Of a DNA stretch of 64,000 bases, positions 62,243-64,000 are shown in pieces. This stretch comes from CAXMST01 sp963712765 (GTDB lineage Bacteria; Actinomycetota; Thermoleophilia; Solirubrobacterales; 70-9). Below the pieces are notes generated by a model. The model had not been told where the DNA came from. It saw nothing but the letters and a program-made list of their open reading frames with translations, and made no database searches. Both the position numbers and the translations under genes were made by a program. The stretch spans positions 214,030 to 278,029 of the forward strand of contig CAVQIX010000001.1 of assembly GCA_963712765.1 (NCBI GenBank). The letters run 5' to 3'. Within the stretch, counting starts at the first letter, position 1, and each line of letters opens with the position of its first letter.

Positions 62243-63227
62243 GCTCCCCCTGGCTCTCGAAGGCCGCCTTGCAGCCCTCGCCGCAGAAGTAGAAGGTCTC
62301 GCCGTCGCGCTCCACCGAGAGCGTGCTCGCGACCGCCGCGACGGTCATCCCGCAGATCGGATCGACGACCACCGACGCCGCGGGCGGGGCCTTCGCCGAG
62401 CCGGACGTCGCGAGCTCGGGCGCGGGCTCGACCGGGGAGCCGCGCTGCACGGCGACTACCGCGGCAAGGACCGAGAGCGCGATCTCTCCTGGGCCGTGCG
62501 AGCCGATCGGGATCCCGGCGGGGACGTCGATCCGCTCGAGCAGCTCCTCGGCGACGCCGGAGGCCCGCAGCTCATCGATAACGCCGGCGCCGCGCTTGTC
62601 GCTGGCGACGAGGCCGACGTAGGGGAGGTCCGCCTCGAGCCCGCGGCGCAGGGCGTGGAGCTCGTCGCGGCCGTGGGCGGCGACGACCAGGGCGAGGTCA
62701 CCATCGGCGGGCTCGGGATCGTGACCGTCGGAGGGGACCATCTCGAGGCCGAGCTCGGGCCCGATCCGCGCGAGAGCGGCGGCGGCCGGCGTCTCACCGA
62801 CGACGACCACTCGCGGCGCCGGGGGAGTCGGCTCGAGGAACACCTCGATCGCGCCACCCGACAGGCACGGGTTCTTGACCGTGACGGCGCCGTCCTCGCC
62901 GCCGGGGACCTCCTCGGCGGCGGCCGCAGCCGCCTCCGGGGTGAGCTCGCCGCCGTCGAGATCGGCCCCGCCGCCCTCCGGATCGGGAAGGATCCGCAGC
63001 AGCACCGGTTCGCCGCCCTCCAGCGCGACCAGCGAGTAGGCCTTGACGCTCTGCTCGGCACAGACGCCGCCGACGAACCCTTCGATCGTGCCGTCGCCGA
63101 GCACCAGCGCGACGCTGCCGGGCTCGACGCTGGTCGGATGCTGGACCCGGACGACAGTCGCGGTCACGAAGCGCTCACGGGCCGCCGCGAGCTCCTGCGA
63201 TCGACGCGACAGCTCCGGGCTGATCAT
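62223..63227 (-). CDS. XdhC/CoxI family protein with C-terminal YHS domain
   Basis: This 334-residue protein has an XdhC/CoxI N-terminal half (VTATVVRVQHPTSVEPGSVA, GFVGGVCAEQSVKAYSLVAL, NPCLSGGAIEVFLEP). A Rossmann-like C-terminal half follows (RVVVVGETPAAAALARIGPE, VGLVASDKRGAGVIDELRAS, IPIGSHGPGEIALSVLAA). A fused YHS domain comes last (VDPICGMTV..., FYFCGEGCKAAFE). XdhC delivers and sulfurates Moco. YHS modules bind copper or other soft metals through Cys. ATG 63227 overlaps the coxL stop as ATGA. Confidence 0.88.
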   Translation of the reverse strand: MISPELSRRSQELAAARERFVTATVVRVQHPTSVEPGSVALVLGDGTIEGFVGGVCAEQSVKAYSLVALEGGEPVLLRILPDPEGGGADLDGGELTPEAAAAAAEEVPGGEDGAVTVKNPCLSGGAIEVFLEPTPPAPRVVVVGETPAAAALARIGPELGLEMVPSDGHDPEPADGDLALVVAAHGRDELHALRRGLEADLPYVGLVASDKRGAGVIDELRASGVAEELLERIDVPAGIPIGSHGPGEIALSVLAAVVAVQRGSPVEPAPELATSGSAKAPPAASVVVDPICGMTVAAVASTLSVERDGETFYFCGEGCKAAFESQGEHASVAR

Positions 63228-64000
63228 TGCGGGGGCTCGGGGCGCCCCTGCATCGCCGCCCAGACGCGGGCCGGCGTGCAGGGCATGTCGATGTGATCGA
63301 CCCCGTGCGTGGTGTGCAGCGCATCGATCACCGCGTTGACGATCGCCGGCGGCGAGCCGACGTTCGGCGACTCGCCGATGCCCTTGGCGCCGAGCGGATG
63401 ATGTGGGCAGGGGGTCACGGTCTCGCCGAGTTCGAAGTCGGGGCACTCGAGCGCGGTCGGGATCAGGTAGTCCATGAACGAGGAGTTGAGGCAGTTGCCC
63501 TCCTCGTCGAAGGCGATCAGCTCCATCAGCGCGATTCCTACGCCCTCGGCGAGCCCGCCGTGGATCTGGCCGTCGACGACCATCGGGTTGATACTCACCC
63601 CGCAGTCGTCGACCGCGATGAAGCGACGGACCGTGACCTGGGCGGTCTCGGGGTCGATGTCGACGACGGCGATGTAGGCGCCGTAGGGGTAGGTCAGGTT
63701 GGGCGGGTCGTAGATCACCTGGCCGTCGAGCCCGCCCTCCATCCCGGCCGGCATCGGCTCGCCGCTGTAGGCGCGCCCGGCGATCTCCTCGATCATCGCG
63801 CCCTGCTCGGGGTCGCCTTTGACGTACCAGCGGCCCTTCTCCCAGGCGAGGTCCTCGGGACGCGCCTCGAGCATCGTCGCCGCGATCAGCCGCGCCTTGT
63901 CGCGGACCTTGCGGGAGACGATCGCGACCGCGCCGCCGGAGACCGGGGTCGAGCGGCTCCCGTAGGTCCCTAGCCCGTAAGGCGACTTGTCGGTGTCGCC
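63224..64000 (-). CDS. coxL: Aerobic CO-dehydrogenase/xanthine-dehydrogenase-type Mo-binding subunit, N-terminus beyond the window
   Basis: The frame is open from 64000 to the stop at 63224 and covers the C-terminal third of a molybdenum hydroxylase large subunit: GDTDKSPYGLGTYGSRSTPV, EEIAGRAYSGEPMPAGMEGG, YPYGAYIAVVDIDPETAQVT, DDCGVSINPMVVDGQIHGGL and HHPLGAKGIGESPNVGSPPA, with the catalytic Glu in GIGE. The subtype (true CO dehydrogenase with AYxCSFR, or another aldehyde or purine enzyme) cannot be told because the active-site loop lies outside. It heads the leftward accessory operon. Confidence 0.9.
   Translation of the reverse strand, partial: GDTDKSPYGLGTYGSRSTPVSGGAVAIVSRKVRDKARLIAATMLEARPEDLAWEKGRWYVKGDPEQGAMIEEIAGRAYSGEPMPAGMEGGLDGQVIYDPPNLTYPYGAYIAVVDIDPETAQVTVRRFIAVDDCGVSINPMVVDGQIHGGLAEGVGIALMELIAFDEEGNCLNSSFMDYLIPTALECPDFELGETVTPCPHHPLGAKGIGESPNVGSPPAIVNAVIDALHTTHGVDHIDMPCTPARVWAAMQGRPEPPQ

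Overview
This window is chromosomal DNA of very high G+C content. It carries densely packed genes on both strands, many GTG/TTG starts, 1-4 nt stop/start overlaps and no insertion sequences. The gene content points to an actinobacterium, and most likely a member of the Thermoleophilia/Solirubrobacterales. That content includes F420-type oxidoreductases, an aerobic CO-dehydrogenase-type accessory operon, a LigD polymerase module, HtaA and TolB-like lipoproteins, ASPIC/UnbV repeat proteins and Tat-exported flavoenzymes. The taxonomic placement is inference from gene content, not from a marker gene.

Layout. 1-9.3 kb: a secreted protein cut by the window edge, a lipoprotein, a deazaflavin-type nitroreductase, an M1 peptidase coupled to an SGNH lipoprotein, a luciferase-like oxidoreductase, an EVE protein and a frameshifted ASPIC/UnbV gene. 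9.4-20.2 kb: a 5'-3' exonuclease, an SDR, two alpha/beta hydrolases, a DrrAB-type ABC exporter, a YciI protein, an RTX-repeat remnant, a secreted lipase, a PRC-barrel protein and an intact ASPIC/UnbV paralogue. 20.3-28.7 kb: the translation factor EttA, two secreted clan-A glycoside hydrolases and modABC, closed by a perfect hairpin terminator. 28.7-41.3 kb: small enzymes, then a surface-glycan locus. It holds a GT4, an ABC exporter with ATPase and permease fused in one chain, and five glycosyltransferases (33.3-38.5 kb), four of whose junctions are 4-nt overlaps. A divergent nucleotidyltransferase-fold protein and a flippase-like membrane protein follow. 41.3-54.8 kb: VOC and SRPBCC proteins, a tocopherol-cyclase-like protein, an operon pairing two glycosyltransferases with glutaminase, a quinone oxidoreductase preceded by an alcohol-dehydrogenase N-terminal relic, a bicovalent flavoenzyme, a LigD polymerase domain, LapA, a LuxR relic and an ABCG-like transporter. 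54.9-64 kb: an HtaA lipoprotein, a TolB-like lipoprotein, degenerate small genes and the cox-type operon. The operon runs leftward as coxL, xdhC-YHS, mocA-like, coxD, coxE, a small Cys/His protein and an isolated internal fragment of coxL. coxG and a zinc-ribbon gene lie beyond a divergent YceI gene.

How the genes work together. modABC would supply molybdate for the molybdenum hydroxylase matured by the cox operon. The 30-41 kb locus would build and export a surface polysaccharide. Several secreted hydrolases and lipoproteins act at the cell surface.

The most striking unifying signal is regulatory. About twenty genes have a TANNNT hexamer 6-10 nt upstream of the start codon and no Shine-Dalgarno sequence, which is the signature of leaderless mRNAs. 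This rule resolves many uncertain starts. In one ABC transporter it points to a CTG start codon. The strongest candidates for something undescribed are the coupled CoxL fragment with its small Cys/His partner, the fused glycan exporter, and relics reused as leaders or promoters.
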